Shown: positions 1-7,451, numbered from the stretch's first letter. The stretch is DNA of 15,840 nt from Gp6-AA40 sp050742535 (GCA_050742535.1 JBOGIQ010000117.1:1-15840), one strand, 5' to 3'. Notes: a model not told the origin generated them from the sequence alone. Translations and numbers: made by a program.

Positions 1-1
1 C

Positions 2-337
2 CTGTTCGCGATCATGAGCGAGTCGAAGCGCCGCTTCGACGGCAAGCCGTTCGACGGTGCCTACATGACCGCGTTCATGGGCGGCTGCGTGCTCGACCTG
101 CGCCGGGCCACGGTGCCGCCAGGCGAGACCAGGGTGGTGGAAGTGTTCGGCATCATGGCCGGGCACGACATCAAGGTGCCGCAGGAATGGAGCGTCACGC
201 TGGACGTGACGCCGATCATGGGAGACGTGAAGGACAAGCGTGCTCCTTCTGTCACCCCGCCGCCGCTCGCAGGCGCGCCGCCCACGCTCGTCGTGCGCGG
301 ATCCGTCGTCATGGGCGAGGTCAAGGTCACCGACTAG
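2..337 (+). CDS. LiaF-like C-terminal domain protein (5' partial)
   Basis: The frame is already open at the window edge, so the N-terminus is missing; 111 residues are visible, ending in TAG. The visible part has the LiaF C-terminal/DUF2154 pattern: a FDG-FDGAYMTAFMGGCVLDLRRA segment, then VEVFGIMAGHDIKVP, a TPIMGDVKDKR turn, a proline-rich linker and a closing VVRGSVVMGEVKVTD strand pair. Repeated hydrophobic-G-x-V/I turns of this sort build the family's beta-helix-like fold. In Firmicutes, LiaF is a membrane protein that restrains a stress-sensing kinase; here the membrane helices, if present, lie upstream of the window. The kinase gene starts 9 bp after the stop, so the two are probably co-transcribed and this protein may tune that kinase. 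Family assignment is fairly sure; the regulatory role is inference. Confidence 0.75.
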   Translation: MFAIMSESKRRFDGKPFDGAYMTAFMGGCVLDLRRATVPPGETRVVEVFGIMAGHDIKVPQEWSVTLDVTPIMGDVKDKRAPSVTPPPLAGAPPTLVVRGSVVMGEVKVTD

Positions 338-346
338 CCCCGCTGA

Positions 347-1411
347 ATGCATCCGATTCTGGGCAGCGTCCGCCGGCTGGCGTTCTACCTCCTGGCCTGG
401 ATCGTCATTGGTCTGCTGCTGTCCGCCGGTCTCGGCTACAGCCTCGCCGGCGACTGGCTCACGGCCATCCTCTTCTTCGTTCCGCTCGGCGTCGTCTATG
501 CGCTGGTGACACAGTCGGCGTGGTACGTCTGCCGCATCTTCCCGCTCGTTCGCGCGCGCGGCTGGCACGTGGCCGGCGCGCAGATCCTGGCGGCGATTTT
601 CGCCAGCGCCATCTGGGTGGCGGCGGCCGGTGCGTGGTCGCGAACGCTCGCGGCGATGGGCTTCGACGCGGCCGGTTCGATGTACGATCCGCAGCGTCCG
701 CTCCTCTTCGTCGTCGGCGCGCTGCTGTTCTGGCTGGTCTCGATCTTCTTCTATCTCCTGATCGCGTTCGACGCGTCGAAGGACGCCGAGCGGGCGAACG
801 TCGAGCTGAGCCTGCTGGCGCGCGAAGCGGAGCTCAAGGCGCTGCGGGCGCAGATCGATCCGCACTTCATCTTCAACAGCCTGCATTCGATCAGCGCCCT
901 GACCGCGACCGATCCGGCCGCCGCGCGGCGCATGTGCCTGCTTCTCGCCGATTTCCTGCGCGAGACGCTGCGCCTCGGCGGCAACGACCAGATCCCGTTG
1001 TCGGAGGAGCTCGCGCTCGCCGATCGCTACCTGGCGATCGAGCAGGTGCGGCTCGGCGCGCGGCTGAACGTGGCGCGCGACGCGGATTCGAGTGCCGCCA
1101 ACTGTCTCGTCCCGCCGCTGCTGCTGCAGCCGCTGGTCGAGAACGCCGTCACGCACGGCATCGCGCAACTCGTCGAGGGAGGAACCATCCGGATGGCCGC
1201 CACCTGCAGCGGTTCGACGCTGACGATCACCCTTGAAAACCCCTGCGATCCCGACCGCGCCCGGACGCGCGGCGTCGGCCTCGGCCTGGAGCTGCTGCGC
1301 AAGCGTCTGGCCAATCATTTCGGCGCCATCGATGCCGTCTATGCGCAGGAGCGGGAAGGACAGTTTCGCGTGGAGGTTCGCATTCCCGTCGTGACCGGAG
1401 CCCCGGCATGA
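347..1411 (+). CDS. LytS/YehU-type membrane sensor histidine kinase
   Basis: A 354-residue sensor kinase that would autophosphorylate on histidine and pass the phosphate to the regulator encoded next. About four membrane helices are visible (near residues 11-31, 38-58, 74-98 and 118-140), with no periplasmic sensor domain, so it probably senses the membrane or a partner protein. A short coiled linker (about 145-165) leads to the His_kinase box LRAQIDPHFIFNSLHS with phospho-acceptor H173. The ATPase domain follows, with N-box VENAVTHGI (N266) and glycine box GVGLGLELLRKRL (309-321). This compact form, with no DHp/HisKA domain, is typical of the LytS/AgrC-like group. There is no clear Shine-Dalgarno before the ATG. 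Its TGA overlaps the regulator's ATG (ATGA), implying translational coupling. Confidence 0.92.
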   Translation: MHPILGSVRRLAFYLLAWIVIGLLLSAGLGYSLAGDWLTAILFFVPLGVVYALVTQSAWYVCRIFPLVRARGWHVAGAQILAAIFASAIWVAAAGAWSRTLAAMGFDAAGSMYDPQRPLLFVVGALLFWLVSIFFYLLIAFDASKDAERANVELSLLAREAELKALRAQIDPHFIFNSLHSISALTATDPAAARRMCLLLADFLRETLRLGGNDQIPLSEELALADRYLAIEQVRLGARLNVARDADSSAANCLVPPLLLQPLVENAVTHGIAQLVEGGTIRMAATCSGSTLTITLENPCDPDRARTRGVGLGLELLRKRLANHFGAIDAVYAQEREGQFRVEVRIPVVTGAPA

Positions 1412-2157
1412 TGCCCGAGGACATCCTGCGCGTCATCGTCGTGGACGACGAGGAGCTGGCGCGGACGCTGCTGCGGGAGCTCCTTGGCGCGCACGCGGAC
1501 ATCGAGATCATCGGCGAGTGCGGCAACGGGTTCGAGGCGGTGAAAGCCGTCACCGAAAAGAAGCCGGATCTGCTTCTGCTCGACATCCAGATGCCGAAGC
1601 TCGACGGCTTCGACGTGCTGGAGCTGATCGGAACGGAGGTTCCGGTCATCTTCGTGACGGCGTACGACCAGTACGCCATCAAGGCGTTTCAGGTGCACGC
1701 GGTCGATTACCTGCTGAAGCCGTTCGGCGCCGAGCGGCTGGCGGAGGCGCTGGCGCGGGCGCGCGCGCGGATCGGCACGCGCGACGCGCTGCCGGCAAAG
1801 GCGCTCGTCTCGGAGGCGCGAGTGGCTCGCTCGCCGCTCGAGCGCATCCTCATTCGCGACAAGGCCGACGTGCATGTCATTCCGGTGGCGAAGATCGACT
1901 ACGTCGAATCGCAGGACGACTACGTGTCGCTGAAGGTCGGCGACAAGACGCTGCTGAAGGAGCAGACGCTCTCCGAGCTCGAGCAGCTGCTCGATCCGGG
2001 GCGGTTCGTCCGGATTCACCGGCGCTATCTCCTGAACGTCGCGCGCCTCGCGAAGATCGAGCAGTCGGTGACCGACAGCCGCGTCGCCGTGCTCCAGGAC
2101 GGAACCGAGATCCCGATCAGCCGGTCGGGTTACGCGAAGCTCCGCGAAATCCTTTGA
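1408..2157 (+). CDS. LytTR-family response regulator
   Basis: A 249-residue DNA-binding response regulator, partner of the upstream kinase. The receiver domain (about 7-120) has the acidic cluster D13-D14-E15, phospho-acceptor D59 in LLLLDIQMPKLDG, T84 in FVTAYDQYA and K104 in YLLKPFG. A linker of about 25 residues leads to a LytTR domain (about 145-247) with typical IDYVESQDDYVSL, LSELEQLLDPGRFVRIHRRYLLN and DGTEIPISRSGYAKL segments. LytTR domains bind direct repeats in promoters through beta-strand loops; no target site was recognised here. The start is ATG-ATG at 1408/1411; the first makes the 4-bp overlap with the kinase. Assignment is secure; the regulated genes are unknown. Confidence 0.95.
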   Translation: MMPEDILRVIVVDDEELARTLLRELLGAHADIEIIGECGNGFEAVKAVTEKKPDLLLLDIQMPKLDGFDVLELIGTEVPVIFVTAYDQYAIKAFQVHAVDYLLKPFGAERLAEALARARARIGTRDALPAKALVSEARVARSPLERILIRDKADVHVIPVAKIDYVESQDDYVSLKVGDKTLLKEQTLSELEQLLDPGRFVRIHRRYLLNVARLAKIEQSVTDSRVAVLQDGTEIPISRSGYAKLREIL

Positions 2158-2220
2158 CTCATCCGCACCCACGACCCCAGACGCTACCGGAGTACCCAAT
2201 TTGCATATCTTTCCGGCATC

Positions 2221-2493
2221 GTGCTTGTCCGGATTGTCCGACCCATTGCCGGAGTGATCGAGGGCCAGCCGCTCAGCCGGTTCATGCCGGGATTGGTGTA
2301 CGACGTTAACCCGTTACTCGCGTTTCAATTAATCGAAATTGATGGCGCGGTTGAAGCGCCGTTTGCGGATACCGCTGACGTCGTCCATGAGGGCGACCTG
2401 GAGCACATGGAAGGGCCGATGCTGGGCGGCGTTCATGTAATCCAACCTGACACCACCACTGAAAGAAGTTCACGCCGCAAACGTCGTCGCTGA
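2221..2493 (+). CDS. Small uncharacterised protein, basic C-terminal tail
   Basis: A 90-residue frame from GTG, 63 bp after the response regulator. The first half (VRIVRPIAGVIEGQPLSRF, then GLVYDVNPLLAFQLIEIDGAVEA) reads like a small folded beta-rich domain. An acidic stretch follows, then the tail TTERSSRRKRRR, which could bind nucleic acid or simply be disordered. There are no membrane segments and no cysteines. The pattern is reminiscent of short hypothetical proteins in acidobacteria, but I cannot name a family. Codon third positions are less GC-rich than in the neighbours and no good Shine-Dalgarno precedes the GTG, so coding status is likely rather than certain. It may share the regulator's transcript. 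No function is proposed. Confidence 0.55.
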   Translation: MLVRIVRPIAGVIEGQPLSRFMPGLVYDVNPLLAFQLIEIDGAVEAPFADTADVVHEGDLEHMEGPMLGGVHVIQPDTTTERSSRRKRRR

Positions 2494-2543
2494 CCTCTTC
2501 CGTAAGTACTGGTTTCCTCGCACCACCTCAGTCGGCCGTCTTC

Positions 2544-3062
2544 CTACTCGTCCGTGATCAGCGCATACATCAGCGCGTCCATCGTTTCTCCGCTCTTCGT
2601 TACTGCCTTGCGCTGCCGTCCTTCGTAGGTATAGCCCGCTTTTTCGAGAACGCGGACGGAGGCTGGATTCGACGCGAACACGGTGGCGTAGATGCGACAG
2701 ACATCGAACGTCGCGAAGATGTGGTCGCTGACCGCGCGGACCGCGTCGGTGGCGATGCCTCGTCCCCAGTACGCGACGCCGATCCAATAGCCGATTTCGG
2801 CCGAGCGGCGATTGACGTCCTCCTGCAGGACGAACCCGATGCCGCCGGCGGCCTCGCCGTCAACGACTATCGCGAAGTTCGTCGCAGGCGATTGCGCGCG
2901 GGCGTGCGCAATCCACCAGTCCGCGTCTGCGCGGGTATAGGGATGCGGGAAGCGGTCGCGCATGTTGCGCGACACATTGGGATTGTTCGCGTGGCGAACG
3001 AGAGACTCCTCGTCGCCACGCCGCCATTCACGAATCAGGAAGTGGCGTCGATCGATCTCCAC
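2544..3062 (-). CDS. GNAT-family N-acetyltransferase (RimJ/RimL-like)
   Basis: A 172-residue protein of the GNAT fold, which would move an acetyl group from acetyl-CoA to an amine such as a protein N-terminus or a small molecule. The N-terminus FLIREWRRGDEESLVRHANN is typical of the RimJ/RimL branch. The acetyl-CoA pyrophosphate loop is WGRGIATDAV (about 99-108), preceded by EIGYWIGVAYWG and followed by the motif-B run NPASVRVLEKAGY. I chose the GTG at 3062 because the next upstream ATG (3101) lies inside a GAACC-rich repeat and would add a non-conserved arginine/serine-rich leader, while GAGG sits 4 nt before the GTG. It is the last gene of the minus-strand run, separated from the ligase by about 100 bp of repeat. 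The substrate is not predictable. Confidence 0.85.
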   Translation of the reverse strand: MEIDRRHFLIREWRRGDEESLVRHANNPNVSRNMRDRFPHPYTRADADWWIAHARAQSPATNFAIVVDGEAAGGIGFVLQEDVNRRSAEIGYWIGVAYWGRGIATDAVRAVSDHIFATFDVCRIYATVFASNPASVRVLEKAGYTYEGRQRKAVTKSGETMDALMYALITDE

Positions 3063-3074
3063 GCGACCTCGGCT

Positions 3075-3144
3075 CGAACCCGAACACCGGAACCCGAACA
3101 CCGAACCGAACTCCGAACGCGAACCGGGAACCGAGAACCCGGAA
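3075..3144. repeat. GAACC-rich degenerate intergenic repeat
   Basis: A stretch of about 70 bp built from variants of GAACC/GAACAC/GAACTCC. It includes a perfect 14-bp tandem copy, GAACCCGAACACCG at 3076-3089 and again at 3090-3103. It fills the gap between the ligase stop and the acetyltransferase start, so it lies in the acetyltransferase leader. It has no spacer structure and no open frame worth keeping. I believe similar text recurs between genes in acidobacterial genomes, but that is memory, not a search. Confidence 0.7.
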
Positions 3145-3162
3145 GCGTGAACGGCCGCTTTT

Positions 3163-4830
3163 TTAAAACAGACCGTAGGTATTCCCGTTCTCGTCGATGT
3201 CCATCTTCTGAAACGCGGGTGTTTTCCCGAGCCCGGGCATCCGCTGCATCTCGCCGCACAGCGCGACGACGAAGCCGGCGCCGAGGCTCGGCACCATCGA
3301 GCGGATCGGCACGATGAATCCCGACGGCCGGTTGCGCAGGTTGGGATCGTGCGACAGCGACATCTGCGTCTTGGCCATGCAGACCGGCGCCGTGCCGAGG
3401 CCGAGCTTCTCGATTCGCTCGAGATCCTTCACCGCCTGCATCTGCAGGTCGATTCCGGCCGCGCCGTAAATCTTTTTGGCGATCGCCTCGATCTGCTGAA
3501 CCAGCGGTGTTCCATCGGGCGTGAGAAACGAGAAGCTGTTCGGCTTGTCGCACGCCGCGACGACGGCCTTCGCCAGGTCCACCGCGCCCTCGCCGCCCTT
3601 GGCGAACCCTTCGTGCACGACGACGGTTTCGGCTCCCGCGTTGAGCGCCAGCTCGCGGACGAGCGCGATCTCCTTCGGCGAGTCGGTCGGGAAGCCGTTG
3701 ACGGTCACGACGCACGGCAGCCCGTAGGCGCGGACGATCTGGACGTGTGCCGCCAGGTTGTCGGCGCCGCGCCGGATCGCCTCGAGATCCTCCTTGCCCA
3801 GATCCTTGAACGCCACGCCGCCGTGCGACTTGGTCGCGCGCACGGTCGTCACGAGCACCGCCGCGCTCGGCGTAATCCGTGCCGTGCGGCAGACGATGTC
3901 GCAGAATTTCTGGAAGCCGAGATCGCTGGCAAAGCCGGCCTCGGTCACGACGTAGTCGGCGAGCTTGAGCGCCATGCGGTCGGCAAGAATCGAGTTGGCC
4001 GCGTGCGCGATGTTGCCGAACGGCCCGGCGTGCACCAGGGCCGGCTGCCCCTCGCGCGTCTGCACCAGGTTCGGCTTGAGCGCGTCCTTCATGATGACGG
4101 TCATCGCGCCGCCGGCCTGCAGGTCATCGGCGGTGATCGGCTTGCCGTCGTAGCTCGAGGCGACCACGATCCGGCCGAGGCGCCGGCGCAGATCCTGCAG
4201 ATCGGTGGCGAGGGCGAGAGACGCCATCACCTCGGATGCGGCCACGATCACGAACTCGCTCTCGCGCGGGATGCCGTTCGACTTGCCCTTCAGGCCGGTC
4301 ACGCTGTAGCGCAGCTGCCGATCGTTCATGTCCACGGTGCGCGGCCACGTCACCGAGGTGGGATCGATGCTGAGCGGGTTGCCGTTGAAGATCGACGCGT
4401 CGAGCGCTGCCGCGAGCAGGTTGTGTGCGGCGGCCACGCAGTGGAAATCGCCGTTGAAGTGGAGGTTGATCTCCTCCATCGGCTCGATCATCGACTTGCC
4501 GCCGCCGGTGCCGCCGCCCTTCACGCCGAATACCGGACCCATCGACGGTTCGCGCAGGCACAGCATCACTTTCTTGTCGATGCGCCCAAGGCCCTGCGTC
4601 AGCGCGACGCTGGTCGTCGTCTTGCCTTCACCAGCCTTGGTCGGCGTGATGGCGGTGACGATCACCAGCTTGCCGTCGGCCTTGCCGGCGAGCCGGCGGA
4701 GCAGCGGCAGCTTGACCTTGGCGCGGAACTCGCCGAACCGCTCGAGCTCGTCGGCGTGAATGCCAGCCGCCTTGGCGATGTCGGCAATCGGGCGCAGCTG
4801 TACCTGGGAGGCGTCGGACACTACACTCAT
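3163..4830 (-). CDS. fhs: Formate--tetrahydrofolate ligase
   Basis: A 555-residue enzyme that joins formate to tetrahydrofolate using ATP, giving 10-formyl-THF for purine and one-carbon metabolism. The length is normal for the family. Visible signatures are the P-loop TPTKAGEGKTTTSVAL (about 62-77), LREPSMGPVFGVKGGGTGGG (about 92-111), MEEINLHFNGDFH (about 118-130) and the family's usual C-terminus, MPGLGKTPAFQKMDIDENG then GLF. I took the ATG at 4830 rather than upstream ones because AGAGGA lies 6 nt before it and the protein then begins at the usual place. That ribosome-binding site overlaps the stop of the MetE-core gene, only 10 bp away, so the pair are translated from one message. No folD or metF is in the window. 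Confidence 0.97.
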   Translation of the reverse strand: MSVVSDASQVQLRPIADIAKAAGIHADELERFGEFRAKVKLPLLRRLAGKADGKLVIVTAITPTKAGEGKTTTSVALTQGLGRIDKKVMLCLREPSMGPVFGVKGGGTGGGKSMIEPMEEINLHFNGDFHCVAAAHNLLAAALDASIFNGNPLSIDPTSVTWPRTVDMNDRQLRYSVTGLKGKSNGIPRESEFVIVAASEVMASLALATDLQDLRRRLGRIVVASSYDGKPITADDLQAGGAMTVIMKDALKPNLVQTREGQPALVHAGPFGNIAHAANSILADRMALKLADYVVTEAGFASDLGFQKFCDIVCRTARITPSAAVLVTTVRATKSHGGVAFKDLGKEDLEAIRRGADNLAAHVQIVRAYGLPCVVTVNGFPTDSPKEIALVRELALNAGAETVVVHEGFAKGGEGAVDLAKAVVAACDKPNSFSFLTPDGTPLVQQIEAIAKKIYGAAGIDLQMQAVKDLERIEKLGLGTAPVCMAKTQMSLSHDPNLRNRPSGFIVPIRSMVPSLGAGFVVALCGEMQRMPGLGKTPAFQKMDIDENGNTYGLF

Positions 4831-4836
4831 CTGATT

Positions 4837-4842
4837 TCCTCT
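4837..4842 (-). promoter_or_regulatory. Ribosome-binding site of fhs, overlapping upstream stop
   Basis: AGAGGA on the minus strand, 6 nt before the ATG at 4830 and overlapping the TAG (4841-4843) of the MetE-core gene. It fixes the fhs start and suggests translational coupling. Confidence 0.7.
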
Positions 4843-5842
4843 ATTTGAGACCGTCGCGCACCATCCTGGCCCCTTCGGCCATGGCGCTGAGCTTGTTGAA
4901 CGCAACGTCACGCGGCAGGTGCACCAGGCCGCAGTCGGGATTGATCATCAGTTTCTCGGCCGGAATGACATGCAACGCGCGGCGCACGCGGTCGGCGATG
5001 AGACCCGCCGACTCCACGTCGTGCGTCTTCACGTCGACCACGCCCATGGCCAGCGTGAACGGCACCTTGAATTCCTTGAACAGCTGCAGGTCGTCCTCGC
5101 CGCGGCGCGCGAACTCGAGCGACAGCGCCTGCACGTGGGCGTCGAGCACTTTCGGAAACAGGTATCGGTACGTGCCTTCGAACGACGGCTTGCCGTAGCG
5201 GTTGCCGTAGCAGATGTGCAGCGTCACGTGCGCGCTGACACCGTCAACCAGGGCGTTGACCGCCTTGATCGCCCACGGCAGATCCTCCGGAAAGCCGGAG
5301 TAATAGGGTTCGTCGATTTGCAGGTGCGTGACACCCTCGCGCACCAGCTCGCGGACCTCGAAGTTCATCACCCGCGCCAGGTCGAGCGCGAACGCCTCCT
5401 CGGACGGGTAGAAGTCGTTGCGAATCCGTTTCACCAGCGCGTGCGGCCCGGAAATCGAAATCTTCGACGCCCGCTGCGAGAAGCGGCGCAGGAAGCGCGC
5501 CTCGTCGAGCAGGCCGAGCGATCCGGTTGCCAGCTTCGATCGGACGACGCTGTCGTAGAAGTCGTAGTACAGCCGCTTCGACCCGTGATCGACCTGCACG
5601 CCGGGAATCCGCTCGGCGAAGTAGTCGATCATGTTGTCGCGGTGCAGCTCGCCGTCCGAGATGATGTCGATGCCGGCGACTTCCTGATCCTTGACGGCCG
5701 CCTTGCGGGCGGCGTCGTACATGTCGTCGAGGTCGTGCCGGCTGACCTTGCGCTGCAGGAAATCGTTCTTGGCGCGTTCGAGCCAGACAGGCATCGAATA
5801 GCTGCCGATGACGGTGGTGGGTAGAGGTGGTAAAGAACTCAT
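4841..5842 (-). CDS. MetE-type methionine synthase core (C-terminal domain only)
   Basis: A 333-residue TIM-barrel protein matching only the catalytic C-terminal half of cobalamin-independent methionine synthase (MetE is about 750 residues). It would transfer a methyl group to the zinc-bound thiol of homocysteine. The zinc ligands are in place: H209 and C211 (LHICYGN), E243 (SLEFAR) and C304 (NPDCGL). The barrel start TTVIGSYSMP and QIDEPYYSGFP (about 175-185) also fit. Without the N-terminal half the methyl donor may be a monoglutamyl methyl-folate, a corrinoid protein or something else; relatives include folate-independent synthases and epoxyalkane:CoM transferase. The start at 5842 has no clear Shine-Dalgarno. 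An in-frame ATG at 6073 is rejected because the extension would read through a repeat and into the upstream gene. It is coupled to fhs downstream. Confidence 0.85.
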   Translation of the reverse strand: MSSLPPLPTTVIGSYSMPVWLERAKNDFLQRKVSRHDLDDMYDAARKAAVKDQEVAGIDIISDGELHRDNMIDYFAERIPGVQVDHGSKRLYYDFYDSVVRSKLATGSLGLLDEARFLRRFSQRASKISISGPHALVKRIRNDFYPSEEAFALDLARVMNFEVRELVREGVTHLQIDEPYYSGFPEDLPWAIKAVNALVDGVSAHVTLHICYGNRYGKPSFEGTYRYLFPKVLDAHVQALSLEFARRGEDDLQLFKEFKVPFTLAMGVVDVKTHDVESAGLIADRVRRALHVIPAEKLMINPDCGLVHLPRDVAFNKLSAMAEGARMVRDGLK

Positions 5843-5850
5843 AGTCAGTA

Positions 5851-5937
5851 ATTCAAAATGCAAAATGCAAAATGCAAACAGACACGGTGAGGCCGCGCAC
5901 TTATCCGGGTTTGCATTTTGAATTTTGCCTTTTGCAT
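5851..5937. repeat. AT-rich 29-bp inverted repeat before the MetE-core gene
   Basis: The arms 5851-5879 and 5909-5937 match in 26 of 29 positions as inverted copies, including a perfect 12-bp inner pair (CAAAATGCAAAC at 5868-5879 and its complement at 5909-5920), around a 29-nt loop. Each arm is itself a run of AAAATGC-like units. The element is strikingly AT-rich in a GC-rich region and fills most of the 107-bp gap between the methyltransferase stop and the MetE-core start. As RNA it would fold 8 nt before that start codon. It could be a mobile-derived intergenic repeat, an attenuator or processing site; it lacks the U-tract of a classic terminator. Confidence 0.8.
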
Positions 5938-5949
5938 TTAAGCCCCCCG

Positions 5950-7419
5950 TTAATCTCTTCGTTTCGTATACAGGATCTGCGTCTTGGACCCTTTGCGATG
6001 TGTAAAGGGGGCGAAATTGACATGGTACCCCGCACGTGCGCCCACGGCATGCAGGAACGCGCCGTTCACCCATGTCACGAACGAGCCGTCGAGTTTCCCC
6101 GGCCCGCGGAAGCCGTGGACGTAGTCCTTGATGCTGGTGACGAAGATGTCCTGCACCTGCAGGTAACCGCGCGGGTGCAGCAGCGCCGCGGTGTTCACGA
6201 AACTTTCCGCCGCTCCACGCGAGAGATGGAAACGGATGTCGTGCGACACCTCCGACAGCACATCGTCCAATGGCGATCGGCTCACGCCCTTCGGCAGGTG
6301 CGCATCGTCGCCCTCGTCGATCGCACGGAGCCGCTCTTCGAGCCGCAGGACGTCCCAGATCCGCGTCCAGAACGCCATGCCTTTCTCGTGCTCGCCGACC
6401 GATTCCGGTCCGTAGGCGAGCAGTCGTTTGATCGCCCCCGGCAGCTCCGCGGTGCTGAAGCCGAACTCGGCCGTGATCTGTTCCGCCGCGGCGGCGCTGA
6501 TATACGGGCGCACCTCCACGATGTAGAGCTGGTTGTCGCGGCGTGCGATCTCGTCGAACGTCAGGTTGTCGTAGACGTTCGTCAGGTGGACGAACAGGAT
6601 CTTGAACCTGAGAAACGAGAGCACCTTGAACGGATTCGTCGCGTCAATCGGTATGACGCTGCAGAGCGGCGCGTGGGGCCCGACGGCGGCGAGCGCCGTG
6701 TCGAGCGTTGACGGCGAATAATCGCCGAGCAGGAACTTCAGGCGCGGATAGTAGCCGGTGCCCTTCTCGGCGTCGTAGGCCTGGAACCGATCGAGCCACA
6801 AGCGCGCGCGTGCCCCCGAGCCGACGCCGATTTCCATGGCGTAGATGTCGTGTGGAAGGTTGCCGCGTTTCTCGAGGTCGTGGAGCAGGTCCCAGAACTC
6901 GACAACCCCTTCCATCACCGCTTCGGGGTGGTTGGCGTCGGATCCGCCGCTCGGCAGCGCGGCCTCGAAGCCGCGCTTGGCGTACGCCTCCCAATCGCCG
7001 AGCTGCTGCCAGAACAGGCGGTTGAACGGCCAGATGATCGAGTCGCGCCAGGGCTTGAACGTGTCGAGAAAGAACGGCGCATGTCCGTTGGACGGCGGGT
7101 TGCCTCTCAGCGCTTCAACCGCATTCGTCAGATAGTCGTTGAACGACGGCGTGGCCGCCTGGCGCAGGTCGATGGCGATTTCGGCGAGCGGCAGCGGCTG
7201 TTCCTGCTGATCGACGGCTCGGCGGACGACCACAGGATCGCGGAAACAGGTTTTGTACTGAATCCAGTCGAGATGCACGCGCAGCCCCTGGCCGTTGTTC
7301 TGATCAACGCCGCTCCGCTCGATGAGCAGGGTCAATGGACCGATGATGCGGCTCGTCAGCTCGGCGACGTCGGTGCCTTTGGGCAGCGCGGATGGCGAGT
7401 AGTTTCGCTGGATGATCAA
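5950..7419 (-). CDS. Class I SAM-dependent methyltransferase-like protein, MidA-like
   Basis: A 489-residue soluble protein with a methyltransferase fold in its middle: SAM-binding motif I at YAMEIGVGSGARARLWL (about 193-209), the acidic second strand LLGDYSPSTLD (about 230-240), and FVHLTNVYDNLTFDEI then DNQLYIVEVRPY (about 277-306). The last two mirror the NELLDALP and product-strand pattern of MidA/NDUFAF7 (DUF185) protein-arginine methyltransferases, so I suggest a distant MidA relative; this is inference. The first about 190 residues and last about 150 are unassigned. The start is a TTG at 7419, the first possible start in the frame, with no strong Shine-Dalgarno, so the true N-terminus may differ. 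It is the first gene of the minus run, ahead of the MetE-core and fhs genes, and diverges from the aldehyde dehydrogenase. Confidence 0.6.
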   Translation of the reverse strand: MIIQRNYSPSALPKGTDVAELTSRIIGPLTLLIERSGVDQNNGQGLRVHLDWIQYKTCFRDPVVVRRAVDQQEQPLPLAEIAIDLRQAATPSFNDYLTNAVEALRGNPPSNGHAPFFLDTFKPWRDSIIWPFNRLFWQQLGDWEAYAKRGFEAALPSGGSDANHPEAVMEGVVEFWDLLHDLEKRGNLPHDIYAMEIGVGSGARARLWLDRFQAYDAEKGTGYYPRLKFLLGDYSPSTLDTALAAVGPHAPLCSVIPIDATNPFKVLSFLRFKILFVHLTNVYDNLTFDEIARRDNQLYIVEVRPYISAAAAEQITAEFGFSTAELPGAIKRLLAYGPESVGEHEKGMAFWTRIWDVLRLEERLRAIDEGDDAHLPKGVSRSPLDDVLSEVSHDIRFHLSRGAAESFVNTAALLHPRGYLQVQDIFVTSIKDYVHGFRGPGKLDGSFVTWVNGAFLHAVGARAGYHVNFAPFTHRKGSKTQILYTKRRD

Positions 7420-7451
7420 GGACAGGCCGCCGTCGGCAGGTGCAAATCCGC

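Noticed and set aside
187..1236. Long plus-strand open frame overlapping the kinase
   Set aside because: Arginine/alanine-rich translation with no family features; a shadow of the kinase in GC-rich DNA.
3075..3144. CRISPR array
   Set aside because: Units are short, degenerate and contiguous, with no regular spacers and no cas genes nearby.
3144..3166. Rho-independent terminator with the T run near the fhs stop
   Set aside because: Only a 5-bp stem (AAGCG/CGCTT) with an 8-nt loop, and the T run faces the plus strand, where no gene ends nearby.
3349..4848. 499-codon open frame on the plus strand opposite fhs
   Set aside because: Antisense to an unmistakable fhs; composition (R, H, V, D rich) is that of a complementary-frame shadow. 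Similar shadows at 7613-9073 and 9278-10387 on the minus strand are rejected for the same reason.
5843..6073. N-terminal extension of the MetE-core protein to an ATG at 6073
   Set aside because: It would read through the AT-rich repeat and overlap the upstream methyltransferase gene; the family N-terminus begins at 5842.
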